A stretch of DNA of 64,000 nt from Demequina gelatinilytica (GCF_000971115.1 NZ_BBLV01000011.1:1-64000); one strand, 5' to 3'; positions 26,017 through 34,540 are shown, numbered from the stretch's first letter. Notes: generated from the sequence alone by a model not told the origin. Numbers and translations are program-made.

Positions 26017-26505
26017 ATGCGTCCTACCAGCATGGGACGGATGCCGATGGTGGCCATGGTCGCGCTGCTCGGGGCGCTGGTGCTCGGCACGGTGCTCAGC
26101 GCGTGCGCGTCGCCCGGCTCGACCTCCGGTGCCGTCGCCCCGATCGCCTACGACGACCGCATCGACCTGGGCGTGCCCGGTGACCTCCTCGAGACCGTGA
26201 CCGGCGTCGAGGGTTACCCGGCCTGCCGCAACGAGCCGATCACCTACGACGGCACCACGTGGTACCCGTTCCTCCCGGAGAACCTCGCGGACTTCCCCGA
26301 GGTGGCGCCGCATCCCACCGCGGGTGGCGGGATCGGCGGAGGGACCGCGCGCATCGTGCTTCCCGCAGTCGTCGCGCCCGGTCCGGGCGACGACGTGGGC
26401 ACCCTCACGGTGTTCGAGGGCGGCTTCGCCTACTGGATCTCCGACTCGCGCGACCTCGATACGTGGCTGACGGACGTGGAGCTCAGCTACGCCTGGGTGT
26501 GCTGA
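26017..26505 (+). CDS. Predicted lipoprotein
   Basis: 162 aa. The N-terminal hydrophobic segment ends in a lipobox, TVLSAC (Cys about residue 29), followed by ASPGSTSG. The mature part has DRIDLGVPGDLLE, a cysteine in YPACRNEP, an aromatic TWYPFLPENL, and ends in Cys. No clear -10 box lies just upstream, and the gene begins 41 nt after purC, so read-through is possible. Family unknown. Confidence 0.65.
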   Translation: MRPTSMGRMPMVAMVALLGALVLGTVLSACASPGSTSGAVAPIAYDDRIDLGVPGDLLETVTGVEGYPACRNEPITYDGTTWYPFLPENLADFPEVAPHPTAGGGIGGGTARIVLPAVVAPGPGDDVGTLTVFEGGFAYWISDSRDLDTWLTDVELSYAWVC

Positions 26506-26508
26506 CCC

Positions 26509-27216
26509 CTACGCGTGGCTCTCGGTCTGCAGCTCGCGCTTCTGCACCACCGCCACGGACGGCACGCCCCACCCTCGCCTGAGCGACAGCGTGCGCAGCG
26601 CGAGGATGACCAGCAGCGGGACCCAGAACGCCAGCTGGGCGTGGGCGCCGGCCGCCCAGAGCACCCACGAGACGAACGCGCCGCCGAGCGCTGCCGTCGC
26701 GTAGAGCTGCCCGTTCCAGAAGACCTCGGGGACCTGCGCCGAGAAGAGATCGCGCAGGATGCCGCCGCCGACGCCGTTGGCGACGCCGACGATCATCGCG
26801 GCGACCGGGCTCGCGCCCGCGTCGAGCGCGATGCCGGTGCCGATCACCACGAAGATCGCGAGGCCTGCCGCATCCGAGTACTCGACGATGCGGTGCCGGG
26901 CGAGCGCGCCGAGGTCGCGGCGGCGTGCGAAGGGCGCGATGGCGAGCGCGGTCGCGATCGCGACCAGCACCAGCGTGGGGTTCTCGATCCAGAAGACGTC
27001 CTGGCGCAGCAGGAGGTCGCGCATCGTCCCGCCGCCCACGGCCACCAGGCTCGCGAGGACCACGGCGCCCACCAGGTCCATGCGGCGGCGGCTGGCCGCG
27101 ACGGCACCCGAGATCGCGAACGCGACGGTGCCCAGGTACTCGAGCGCGATCCGCAGGGTCCCGAGCGCGTGGGTGAGGATCGCGTCGGGATCGACGGCGG
27201 TGATGAGCATGTCCAT
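26509..27216 (-). CDS. TRIC (UPF0126) family cation channel-like protein
   Basis: 235 aa with about seven membrane helices and two copies of the Gly-rich repeat. Repeat one: AISGAVAASRRRMDLVGAVV and VGGGTMRDLLL. Repeat two: FVVIGTGIALDAGASPVAA and GVGGGILRDLFSAQVPEVF. These are the paired signatures of the bacterial TRIC/UPF0126 family, homologous to trimeric intracellular cation channels. GGAGG precedes ATG 27216. A -10 TACCCT (minus strand, 27243-27248) faces the divergent lipoprotein promoter. Confidence 0.88.
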   Translation of the reverse strand: MDMLITAVDPDAILTHALGTLRIALEYLGTVAFAISGAVAASRRRMDLVGAVVLASLVAVGGGTMRDLLLRQDVFWIENPTLVLVAIATALAIAPFARRRDLGALARHRIVEYSDAAGLAIFVVIGTGIALDAGASPVAAMIVGVANGVGGGILRDLFSAQVPEVFWNGQLYATAALGGAFVSWVLWAAGAHAQLAFWVPLLVILALRTLSLRRGWGVPSVAVVQKRELQTESHA

Positions 27217-27259
27217 GGTGCCTCCGTTCGGGCGACCCTCAAGGGTACGGGAGCCCTGG

Positions 27260-27265
27260 TACCTT
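27260..27265 (+). promoter_or_regulatory. -10 box of lipoprotein gene 27304
   Basis: TACCTT, back to back with the TRIC promoter. GAGGGGGAACGC precedes ATG 27304. Confidence 0.5.
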
Positions 27266-27303
27266 GAGCGCGCACCGGAGACGTGGACACCGAGGGGGAA
27301 CGC

Positions 27304-27759
27304 ATGCGACGTCGCGCGATGGCCGTGGTCGGAGGGACGGCTGTGGCGGCCTCGTTGGGCGGCTGCGCCCTGCTCGGCGCGGAGGCGGTGGAGGAGCTCG
27401 AGCTCGCGGTGGGCGAGTGCGTCGACGAGTCGTCGCTGTCGGGGTCCGACGAGGAGGAGCAGCAGGTGGGAAGCCTGCCCCGCGTGGACTGCGCCGGCGA
27501 GCACGACGCCGAGGTCTACTACGTCGAGGACCTCACGGACTCGTCGCTTCCCGACGACGTCGCTGACCGCGCCGACCAGATCTGCTACGAGCAGTACGCC
27601 GGCTACGTGGGCGTCGCGTTCGAGGACTCGCGGTACTACTACGTCTCGCTGTACCCGAGCTCGTCGACGTGGGCCTACGGCGACCGCCAGATCGCGTGCA
27701 TGCTCGTCGGCGAGGCGGGCGAGCGGCTCACGGGCTCCCTCAAGGGGGCCGCCGCGTAG
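27304..27759 (+). CDS. Septum-formation-like predicted lipoprotein
   Basis: 151 aa. The lipobox SLGGC is at about residues 18-22. The mature part has the actinobacterial Septum_form cysteine pattern: LAVGECVDESSL, VDCAGEHDAEVYYVEDL, ADQICYEQYAGYVG and QIACMLVGE. Compared with the 10896 protein, the Cys-x-x-x-H-D-A-E-V core is conserved but the membrane anchor is a lipid rather than a helix. An in-frame GTG at 27283 is less likely because it lacks an RBS. Confidence 0.72.
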   Translation: MRRRAMAVVGGTAVAASLGGCALLGAEAVEELELAVGECVDESSLSGSDEEEQQVGSLPRVDCAGEHDAEVYYVEDLTDSSLPDDVADRADQICYEQYAGYVGVAFEDSRYYYVSLYPSSSTWAYGDRQIACMLVGEAGERLTGSLKGAAA

Positions 27760-27798
27760 CGCGCCTCGGACGGGCACGGCCGCCGGTAGACTTCCGGC

Positions 27799-28101
27799 AT
27801 GGCCACGATCCTCGTCCACGTCATGCCCAAGCCCGAGATCCTCGACCCGCAGGGCAAGGCCGTCGGCGCCGCCCTCCCGCGTCTGGGCTTCGAGGGCATC
27901 TCGCAGGTCCGTCAGGGCAAGCGCTTCGAGATCACCGTCGACGGTGAGGTCACCGACGAGGTGCTCGCGAACGTCCGCACGGCCGCCGAGACGCTGCTGA
28001 GCAACCCCGTGATCGAGGACGTCGTCCAGGTCAAGGTGGTCCGCGAGGGCGGCTGCGGCTGCGGCGGGCACGGCAAGGCCGAGAAGGACCTGCTCGCGTG
28101 A
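27799..28101 (+). CDS. purS: FGAM synthase subunit PurS with Cys-rich C-terminal extension
   Basis: 100 aa; TAGACT (27787-27792) ends 6 nt before ATG 27799. Residues 1-80 are a normal PurS ([38 protein letters not shown]). About 20 further residues contain [13 protein letters not shown], which ordinary PurS proteins lack. PurS bridges PurL and PurQ in the FGAM synthase complex. The tail could bind metal or be neutral drift. The stop overlaps purQ (GTGA). Confidence 0.93.
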   Translation: MATILVHVMPKPEILDPQGKAVGAALPRLGFEGISQVRQGKRFEITVDGEVTDEVLANVRTAAETLLSNPVIEDVVQVKVVREGGCGCGGHGKAEKDLLA

Positions 28102-28802
28102 CCGCGCGCATCGGCGTCGTCACCTTCCCGGGGACGCTCGACGACCGTGACGCCTCGCGTGCGGTGCGCCTCGCCGGTGCCGAGGCGGTGGAGCTGTTCC
28201 ACGCCGACGCCGACCTCAAGGACGTCGACGCCGTGGTGCTGCCCGGCGGGTTCTCCTACGGCGACTACCTCCGCGCCGGCGCGATCGCGCGCTTCGCGCC
28301 CATCATGGAGAAGGTGGTCGACGCCGCGAACGGCGGCATGCCCGTGCTGGGCATCTGCAACGGCTTCCAGGTGCTGACCGAGGTCCACCTGCTGCCCGGC
28401 TCGATGATCAAGAACGAGCACCTGCACTTCATCTGCCGCGACCAGACGCTGCGCGTCGAGAACGCGGAGACCTCCTGGACCACCGAGTACCAGGACGGCG
28501 AGGAGATCGTCATCCCGCTGAAGAACCAGGACGGCCAGTACGTCGCGGACGACTACACGCTCGACCAGCTCGAGGCCGAGGGCCGCGTCGCGTTCCGCTA
28601 CGTCGGCTGGAACCCCAACGGCTCGCGCCGCGACATCGCAGGCATCACCAACGAGCGCGGCAACGTGGTGGGCCTCATGCCGCACCCCGAGCACGCGGTC
28701 GAGGCGGGCTTCGGTCCGGACTCGCGCGAGGCGGGTCGTACGGGCACCGACGGTCTGGCCTTCTTCACGAGCGCGATCAAGGGCCTGCTCGCGACCGCGT
28801 AG
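28098..28802 (+). CDS. purQ: FGAM synthase glutaminase subunit
   Basis: 234 aa from GTG 28098. Class I glutaminase: [16 protein letters not shown] (residues ~49-64), nucleophile Cys87 in GICNGFQ, and His/Glu in MPHPEHAVE near the C-terminus. It supplies ammonia to PurL, whose gene lies 25 kb away in this window. Confidence 0.96.
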   Translation: MTARIGVVTFPGTLDDRDASRAVRLAGAEAVELFHADADLKDVDAVVLPGGFSYGDYLRAGAIARFAPIMEKVVDAANGGMPVLGICNGFQVLTEVHLLPGSMIKNEHLHFICRDQTLRVENAETSWTTEYQDGEEIVIPLKNQDGQYVADDYTLDQLEAEGRVAFRYVGWNPNGSRRDIAGITNERGNVVGLMPHPEHAVEAGFGPDSREAGRTGTDGLAFFTSAIKGLLATA

Positions 28803-28814
28803 TCCGGCGCGTCC

Positions 28815-28872
28815 CGCCGAAGTGGTAGATGGTTGACGGTTCCGGTGCGTCGCGGCGCCCCCGTGGTGGCAC
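28815..28872 (+). repeat. Single intergenic repeat unit (family 1, copy 4)
   Basis: AAGTGGT at 28820 and a CCGTGGT word at 28861 are 41 bp apart, with GGTTGACGGTTCC between. It lies between purQ and the kinase gene. Confidence 0.65.
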
Positions 28873-28894
28873 AGTGTCGGTCAGGGAGGGGACG

Positions 28895-29560
28895 ATGCAA
28901 CGCGCCCAGGCGATCTCGACGCTTGTCGATGCCGTGGCGAGGGCCGCATCGTCCGTCACCCACCCGCTGCGTGTGGGCCTGGACGGCGCGGACGGCGCCG
29001 GCAAGACCACGATGCGCCTCGCGCTCGCGGTCCAGCTGCGGTTGCGCGGCGCCGACGTGATCGAGGCGAGCCTCGACGACTTCCATCACGCGCGCGAGCG
29101 CCGCTACCGGCAGGGGCGTGACAGCTGGCGCGGCTACACGGACGATGCCTTCGACCTCGAGCGGGTGCGGAACGATCTGCTCGATCCGCTCAGCCCGCAC
29201 GGGGGCCTGACGTTCCGCACCCGTTCGCGCGACCTCGCCACCGACACCGTGCTCGACGACCCCTGGCTGACCGCACGCCCCGATGCGATCCTGCTGGTCG
29301 ATGGCGTGATGCTCCAGCGCCCCGAGCTCGCGGGGGCGTTCGACCGCGTGATCTTCCTCGACGCCTCCGAGCGCGAGCGGTACCGGCGCATGGCCCTGCG
29401 CGACGGCGCCGACCCGGACCCCGAGGCGCCCTCCAACGTGCGCTACACGCTCGCGCATCGTCACTACCGGGCGTTCTGCCGGCCGGACGAGCGCGCGGAC
29501 ATCCTGGTCGACCATGAGGACGTCGACCGGCCCGTCATCGTGAGAGGAGCCCCCGCATGA
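28895..29560 (+). CDS. P-loop kinase (uridine kinase/phosphoribulokinase-like)
   Basis: 221 aa. ATG 28895 follows GGGAGGGG. Walker A is GLDGADGAGKTT (residues ~29-40). EASLDDFHHARERRYRQG resembles the uridine-kinase substrate loop, and AILLVDGVMLQRPEL contains the acidic residue after a hydrophobic strand. ERERYRRMALRD and YRAFCRPDERADILVD follow. Substrate not identifiable; the neighbouring purine genes suggest a nucleoside but do not prove it. A -10-like CACAGT is at 28870-28875. The stop overlaps the next start (ATGA). Confidence 0.8.
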   Translation: MQRAQAISTLVDAVARAASSVTHPLRVGLDGADGAGKTTMRLALAVQLRLRGADVIEASLDDFHHARERRYRQGRDSWRGYTDDAFDLERVRNDLLDPLSPHGGLTFRTRSRDLATDTVLDDPWLTARPDAILLVDGVMLQRPELAGAFDRVIFLDASERERYRRMALRDGADPDPEAPSNVRYTLAHRHYRAFCRPDERADILVDHEDVDRPVIVRGAPA

Positions 29561-29859
29561 TCCGCGAGTCCGTGGTGCTGCACGTCCATCCCGGGCGCGA
29601 AGCCGAGTACGAGGCGGCGTTCCGGGTCGCCTCCGCGATCATCGCGCGCCAGCCCGGCCACGTCGCCCACACGCTGCACCGCGGGGTCGAGGAGACGTCC
29701 GCGTACCTGCTCACGGTCGAGTGGGAGAGCGTCGAGGCGCATGAGGCAGGCTTCCGTGGATCCGCCGACTACCAGGAGTGGCGCCGCCTGCTGCACCCCT
29801 TCTACGTCGAGCTGCCGCCCGTGCCGCACTACCGCGAGGTCGACCTCACGCGAGGCTGA
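29557..29859 (+). CDS. Antibiotic-biosynthesis-monooxygenase (ABM) domain protein
   Basis: 100 aa, one ABM ferredoxin-like fold: VVLHVHPGREAEYEAAFRVA, QPGHVAHTLHRGVE, YLLTVEWESVEAHEAGFRGS and the C-terminal YVELPPVPHYREV. Such small proteins act as cofactor-free monooxygenases or heme-degrading enzymes, or have no known activity. It is coupled to the kinase gene. Confidence 0.82.
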   Translation: MIRESVVLHVHPGREAEYEAAFRVASAIIARQPGHVAHTLHRGVEETSAYLLTVEWESVEAHEAGFRGSADYQEWRRLLHPFYVELPPVPHYREVDLTRG

Positions 29860-29905
29860 GGCGGAACGCCTGCCTCGGGTGGCCCGCCGTGGATCTCGAT
29901 CCGGG

Positions 29906-30256
29906 TCACGCGGCGGCCGGTGCGTGACGGCGGTCGCGGCTCCGCAGCAGCACCATCCCGCCCGCGCACAGTGCGAGCGCCAGCGTCATGGCGTTGCCGA
30001 GGTACGCGAACCCGGTCGGCGTGACGGTCGCGACGAGCGCCGCGCCGGCCGCCCAGCCCCACCGCGCGTGCCTGACGAGCGCGATCGCGGCCGCCGAGCA
30101 CGCGAGCCCGATGGCGAGGCAGGCGCCGACGAGGAGCCGCGCGCCCGCATCGGCCTCGCCCCACGCGTCGGCGGTGAACCAGGCCCCGGCGACCGTCAGC
30201 GCGGCCGTGGCGAGCACGGCCAGGACCGTCGACGAACGCGCGAGCGAGGCGATCAT
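29906..30256 (-). CDS. Small membrane protein, four helices
   Basis: 116 aa. Hydrophobic segments at about residues 8-28, 40-60, 66-82 and 86-103, then a basic tail RSRDRRH. It looks real because the minus-strand box TAGGGT (30264-30269) lies 7 nt before ATG 30256, the same layout as other leaderless genes here. No family recognised. Confidence 0.55.
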   Translation of the reverse strand: MIASLARSSTVLAVLATAALTVAGAWFTADAWGEADAGARLLVGACLAIGLACSAAAIALVRHARWGWAAGAALVATVTPTGFAYLGNAMTLALALCAGGMVLLRSRDRRHAPAAA

Positions 30257-30303
30257 GCGCGCGACCCTACTCGCGCATCGTGCCCGCTACAAGGCGCCGG
30301 GCG

Positions 30304-30606
30304 CTACGGCCGGACCGGGTCCGCAGCATCGTGGCCGACGACGGTCGCCCACGGCAGGACGCGCCAGCTCGTCGCCACCTCGTGGAGCACGTAGGGGTCG
30401 GCGGCGGCGTGCGCCGCGGCGAGCGCGATCGGGTCCTCGCCCGTGAAGATCATGAGCCCCGTGAACGGGCCGTCGCCCGCGGCGCCTCCCAGGATCATCT
30501 CTCCGCGGTCGACCGCCGCCCAGGCGTAGGCGAGATGCTCGGCGCGATACGGCAGGCGTGCGGTGAGGTGGTCGTCGCGGAACGTGTACTCGAGAACGGC
30601 GTGCAT
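30304..30606 (-). CDS. YCII-related (YciI-like) protein
   Basis: 100 aa with a YCII-type ferredoxin fold: ALEYTFRDD-like start, RAEHLAYAWAAVDRGEMILGG, FTGEDPIALAAAHAAADPYV. GAGGAG precedes ATG 30606, and the minus-strand -10 TAGAGT is at 30643-30648. YciI proteins are small enzymes or binding proteins of unclear role. Confidence 0.78.
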   Translation of the reverse strand: MHAVLEYTFRDDHLTARLPYRAEHLAYAWAAVDRGEMILGGAAGDGPFTGLMIFTGEDPIALAAAHAAADPYVLHEVATSWRVLPWATVVGHDAADPVRP

Positions 30607-30661
30607 GCGCGGCTCCTCGTCGATGAGCCTCCCCCGCGATCGACTCTACGCGCGCCCCATG

Positions 30662-30724
30662 CGCCCTGGCGGGACATGGATGTCGTTCTCGGCCAGGATC
30701 CTGCACTCATGTCCCGCCAGGGCG
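30662..30724. repeat. Long perfect inverted repeat between two minus-strand genes
   Basis: Two 17-bp arms, CGCCCTGGCGGGACATG (30662-30678) and its exact complement (30708-30724), with a 29-nt loop. It can act as terminator for the upstream LLM gene. The long structured loop is more than a simple terminator needs. Confidence 0.75.
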
Positions 30725-30735
30725 AGGGCGCGCCG

Positions 30736-31773
30736 CTACAGCGCGACGCGCGCGAGGCGGTCGCGCAGCTCGGCGAGCGCCACGAACGTGGTGTGGTTGA
30801 AGTCCGCACCCAGCTGGTTGGGGATGGTGACCAGGAGCGTGTCCGCCGTCATGACGGCCTCGTCCTCGCGCAGCTCGCGTTCGAGCTTGTCGAGCCCGCC
30901 CACATACGTCTTGCCGAACGTCGACACGGTGTTGTCGATCTCGCCGATCTGGTCGCGGTTGGCGCCCATGAGGTCGCGTTCGAGGTACGGGTGGAAGTAC
31001 GTGTTGGTGAGGTCGTCGACGATGGGCATCACGCTGCGGGAGACCGAGACACGCGGGTGGCCCTGGTGGCCCGCATCCCGCCATCCCGCGCGGAACGCCT
31101 CGATCTGACGCGCCTGGACCACGCCCAGCGGCTCGCCCGTCGCCTCGAGCACCAGGGTCGAGGACATCAGGTGCATGCCCAGCTCGCCCGTGCGCCGCGC
31201 CGAGTCGATCCCGCCCGCGCCGTACCAGACACGGTCCGGGAGCCCCGGGCTGTGCGGGGTGAGGGGGAGCAGCTCGCCGGCACGCACGTGCGCGCGAGGA
31301 CCGGGCTCCGCGATCCCCGCACCCGAGATCGCCTCGCGGAAGGCCTCGATGCGGGCGGCGGCGTCCTCCGCAGGCGAGACCCCCCATGCGAGCGGGTAGC
31401 CGAACGTCGCGGGGCCGTCCGCCGCCGGCTCCGGGCTCCCGCGCGAGACCCCGACCTGGAGGCGACCGCCCGAGATCAGGTCCGCCGTCGCGGCCGCCTC
31501 GGCCATGTACAGAGGGTTCTCGTAGCGCATGTTGATGACGCCCGTGCCGAGCTCGATCCGGGAGGTGCGCGCGCCCATCGCGGCGAGGAGCGGGAACGGG
31601 GAGGACAGGCACTGCTCGAAGTGGTGGACCCGGATCCAGGCGCCGTCGATCCCGGCGTCCTCGGCGGCCTGCGCGAGCTGGACGGTATCCGTCATCGCGT
31701 CGGCCGCCGTCCGCACCTTGGAGCCCGGTGCGGCCGACCACCAGCCGAACGACAGGAACCCGACGTTGCGCAT
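30736..31773 (-). CDS. LLM-class flavin-dependent oxidoreductase
   Basis: 345 aa. ATG 31773 follows GGAGGTGGCC. Family features: AEDAGIDGAWIRVHHFEQCLSS near residue 40, RIELGTGVINMRYENPLYMAE (split over residues ~72-92), ATADLISGGRLQVGVSRGSPE, and a C-terminal TIPNQLG region. It is a luciferase-like (beta/alpha)8 barrel using FMNH2 or F420. Substrate unknown. It is divergent from the GNAT fusion gene across a 15-bp inverted repeat. Confidence 0.87.
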   Translation of the reverse strand: MRNVGFLSFGWWSAAPGSKVRTAADAMTDTVQLAQAAEDAGIDGAWIRVHHFEQCLSSPFPLLAAMGARTSRIELGTGVINMRYENPLYMAEAAATADLISGGRLQVGVSRGSPEPAADGPATFGYPLAWGVSPAEDAAARIEAFREAISGAGIAEPGPRAHVRAGELLPLTPHSPGLPDRVWYGAGGIDSARRTGELGMHLMSSTLVLEATGEPLGVVQARQIEAFRAGWRDAGHQGHPRVSVSRSVMPIVDDLTNTYFHPYLERDLMGANRDQIGEIDNTVSTFGKTYVGGLDKLERELREDEAVMTADTLLVTIPNQLGADFNHTTFVALAELRDRLARVAL

Positions 31774-31790
31774 GGCCACCTCCCCGTCCG

Positions 31791-31885
31791 GACACTCCCA
31801 ACGGATCCGCAAGGGACACGCCGGCGATCTGACCATTTTCCCGCGGTTGCCGCGGCGTGTCGCGGCCAACTCCGTTGGGAGTGTC
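31791..31885. promoter_or_regulatory. Inverted 15-bp sites in the LLM/GNAT divergent promoter region
   Basis: GACACTCCCAACGGA at 31791-31805 and TCCGTTGGGAGTGTC at 31871-31885 are exact complements, 65 bp apart. One site lies next to each promoter. This suggests a shared regulator that could loop the region. Confidence 0.6.
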
Positions 31886-31905
31886 AGGGGCAATAGCCTG
31901 TGCCC

Positions 31906-32886
31906 ATGATCACCATCCGCCGGGTCGAGCCGGACGATGCGGACGCCCACCTCCTCTGGTCCGAGCAGCAGGCGGACCTCGCGGTGCGCTACGACAGCCC
32001 CGACCTGGTCCTCGAGACGAGCTTCCCCACGCTCGTGGCCTCTCTCGTGGGCTACGCCGAGGACGGGGAGCCGGTCGCGAGCATCGTGCTGCGCTGGTCG
32101 CCCTACCCGACGGGCGCCGGCTCGCTCGAGCTCAAGCGCCTGTGGGTGCGGCCCGCGCATCGTGGGCACGGCCACTCCAAGGTCATGATGGGTGCGGCCG
32201 AGGCGATCGCGCGCAAGGCCGGCGCCACCCGCATCGTGCTCGAGACCGGGACGGAGCAGCCCGAGGCGCTCGGCCTCTACGACCGCCTGGGCTACTCGCG
32301 CATCGACAACTACGGCGAGTACAAGGACGAGCCCGACTCGATCTGCTACGGCCTCGACCTCCCCCCGCGGGTGCTGATCGTCACGGGCACGCTCGGGGCG
32401 GGCAAGACCGCGGTGGGCGGCGCGATCCACGAGCTGCTCGCGGAACGCGGCGCCCGGACGGCGTTCCTCGACGCCGATGCGCTGACCCAGTCCTATCCGG
32501 CGGCGCCCCACGATCCCACCAACGAGGCGCTGCTGCTGCGCTCGCTCGCGCTGCTCGCACCGCTGCACCGCGAGCGGGGGGTGGGGAGCATCGTGCTCGC
32601 ATGCGCCGTGGAGACGCCGGAGGCGCTCGCGGCTCTGTCGCGGGCGCTCGGGGGAGCGGCCGCGCCCGAGGTGGCGGTGGTGCGCGTCGCTGCGCCGCTC
32701 GAGGCGCGGCTGGTGCGGTTCGACCGGCGCCCGGTGTCGGAGCGCTGGCTCGAGTGGGCGCGCGAGCGCACCATCGAGCTCGATGCGCTGCTCGACGCGG
32801 TCGGTCTCGAGGACGCGACGGTGGACACAGGCGACCGCGATCCGTTCGACGTGGCCGCCGAGGCGCTCGACGCGGTCGGGTGGTGA
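31906..32886 (+). CDS. Fusion of GNAT acetyltransferase and P-loop kinase-like domain
   Basis: 326 aa; ATG 31906 lies 6 nt after TAGCCT (31894-31899). Residues ~1-150 form a GNAT domain with acetyl-CoA motif LWVRPAHRGHGHSK and the late LYDRLGYSRIDNYGEY. Residues ~160-326 form a P-loop NTPase with VTGTLGAGKTAVG (Walker A), TAFLDADALTQSYP and a C-terminal helical part resembling adenylylsulfate or nucleoside kinases. There is no frameshift; a 10-residue linker joins the halves. Substrates of both halves are unknown. Confidence 0.8.
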   Translation: MITIRRVEPDDADAHLLWSEQQADLAVRYDSPDLVLETSFPTLVASLVGYAEDGEPVASIVLRWSPYPTGAGSLELKRLWVRPAHRGHGHSKVMMGAAEAIARKAGATRIVLETGTEQPEALGLYDRLGYSRIDNYGEYKDEPDSICYGLDLPPRVLIVTGTLGAGKTAVGGAIHELLAERGARTAFLDADALTQSYPAAPHDPTNEALLLRSLALLAPLHRERGVGSIVLACAVETPEALAALSRALGGAAAPEVAVVRVAAPLEARLVRFDRRPVSERWLEWARERTIELDALLDAVGLEDATVDTGDRDPFDVAAEALDAVGW

Positions 32887-32890
32887 GCGG

Positions 32891-34540
32891 GTGAGCACGC
32901 TGCTGATCCGTGGCGGCCGGCTGTGGTCCGACGGTGCCTTCCTCGCTGGTGACGCCGTGCTGGTGGTCGACGGCATCGTGCGCGCGATCGGTGCGGGCGA
33001 GGAGCTCGCGGCACGGGACGATGCGGAGGGTGCCCGGGTGGTCGATGCCGCCGGCGGGCTGGTGCATCCGAGCTTCGCGGACGCGCATGTGCACGCGGCG
33101 ATGGCCGGGATCGAGGCGCTCGGGCTCGATGTGAGCGGCGCTCACGGGGCGGAAGCCTGCCTGGCTCGCGTGGCCGCCTACGCCGCGACGCATGGCGGTC
33201 CGTGGATCGTCGGGGGCGGCTGGCACATGTCCGACTACGACGGCGGCACCCCGACCGCCGCAGCGCTCGACGCCGTCACGGGCGACGTCCCCGCCTTCCT
33301 GGTCAACGCGGACCACCACGGTGCGTGGGCCAACAGCGCGGCGCTGCGAGCGGCCGGGATCACCGCGGACACCCCGGATCCCGCCGACGGCCGCATCGAG
33401 CGCGACGGCGACGGGAACCCGACCGGCACGCTGCACGAGGGAGCGATGGCCCTGGTCGAGCGCCACCTGCCTCCCGTGACCGAGGACGATGCGCGGGCGG
33501 GGCTCGCGGAGGCGGCCCGGACGTTGCTGGGCTTCGGGGTGACCGCGTGGCAGGAGGCGATCGTCGGCGAGTACGGCGGACACTCCGACGCGACGCCCGC
33601 GTACACCGCGCTGATCGCCGACGGCTCGCTCGCGGCCCGCGTCTCGGGTGCGCTGTGGGTGCCCCGTGACGTCACGCTCGAGAGCGTCCCGGAACTGGTC
33701 GCCGACCTGGCGCGACGGCGCGACGCGAACGCGGCGGCGGGCCTCGACACCTCGAGCGCGAAGATCATGGTCGACGGCGTGGCGGAGAACCGCACGGCCG
33801 CGATGCATGAGCCGTACCTGGCGCCCGGCTGCGACTGCGGAGCCCCGTCCGAGCACGATGAGCGCGGGCTCGCCTACTTCAGCACCGAGGTGCTCCGAGC
33901 CGTCACGTCCGCGCTCGCGGCGGAGGGCTTCGCGCTGCACTTCCATGCGATCGGCGACCGTGCGGTCACCGAGGCTCTCGACGCGGTCGAGGCGATCCCC
34001 GAGCGCGACCGGAACCGTCGGCGCCATCACATCGCGCACGTCCAGGTGGTGGACCCGGTCGACGTGCCGCGCTTCGCGGCGCTCGGCGTCACCGTCAACG
34101 CTCAGGCCCTGTGGGCGCGCAACGAGGCTCAGATGACCGAGCTCACCACGCCGATCCTCGGCGAGCGCCGAGCGGCGTGGCAGTACCCGTTCGGGTCCTT
34201 CCTGCGCGCGGGAGCCGAGCTCGCGATGGGCTCGGACTGGCCCGTCTCGACCCCTGATCCGTGGCAGGCGATCCACACCGCGGTCACCCGTTGCGAGCCC
34301 GGGTCGGATGCGCCGCGGCTCAACCCGTCCGAGGCGCTCACGCTCGACGAGGCGCTGCGCGCGTACACCGCGGGCTCCCATGAGCTGCTGGGCCTCGACG
34401 GCTCCGGTGTGCTGACGGTCGGCGCGCGAGCGGACCTGTGCATCGCCTCACGCGATCCCTTCGTGGGTGCAGCCGAGGACATCGCGAGCACGCGGACCGT
34501 GGTGACGGTGCTCGGCGGCGAGGTGGTCGCTCGCGGCTAG
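32891..34540 (+). CDS. Amidohydrolase family 3 (YtcJ-like) metal-dependent hydrolase
   Basis: 549 aa from GTG 32891, 4 nt after the fusion gene. Metal ligands: His66 and His68 in ADAHVHAAM, Lys in SAKIMVDGVAEN, His in HFHAIGDRAVTEA and HHIAHVQV, and Asp in MGSDWPVSTPDP. This matches the Amidohydro_3 group. The N-terminal beta-sandwich (LLIRGGRLWSDGAF) and C-terminal end (GARADLCIASRDPF) are complete. Substrate unknown; relatives hydrolyse amides or formamides. It converges with the next gene: the stop codons share CTAG at 34537-34540. Confidence 0.88.
   Translation: MSTLLIRGGRLWSDGAFLAGDAVLVVDGIVRAIGAGEELAARDDAEGARVVDAAGGLVHPSFADAHVHAAMAGIEALGLDVSGAHGAEACLARVAAYAATHGGPWIVGGGWHMSDYDGGTPTAAALDAVTGDVPAFLVNADHHGAWANSAALRAAGITADTPDPADGRIERDGDGNPTGTLHEGAMALVERHLPPVTEDDARAGLAEAARTLLGFGVTAWQEAIVGEYGGHSDATPAYTALIADGSLAARVSGALWVPRDVTLESVPELVADLARRRDANAAAGLDTSSAKIMVDGVAENRTAAMHEPYLAPGCDCGAPSEHDERGLAYFSTEVLRAVTSALAAEGFALHFHAIGDRAVTEALDAVEAIPERDRNRRRHHIAHVQVVDPVDVPRFAALGVTVNAQALWARNEAQMTELTTPILGERRAAWQYPFGSFLRAGAELAMGSDWPVSTPDPWQAIHTAVTRCEPGSDAPRLNPSEALTLDEALRAYTAGSHELLGLDGSGVLTVGARADLCIASRDPFVGAAEDIASTRTVVTVLGGEVVARG

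Noticed and set aside
29853..29878. Weak hairpin GAGGC...GCCTC between convergent genes as terminator
   Set aside because: The stem is interrupted and short. It was left out of the feature list for lack of support.
34537..34540. Shared CTAG stop of two convergent genes as something functional
   Set aside because: Four-base convergent overlaps through CTAG are a common result of compact genomes.
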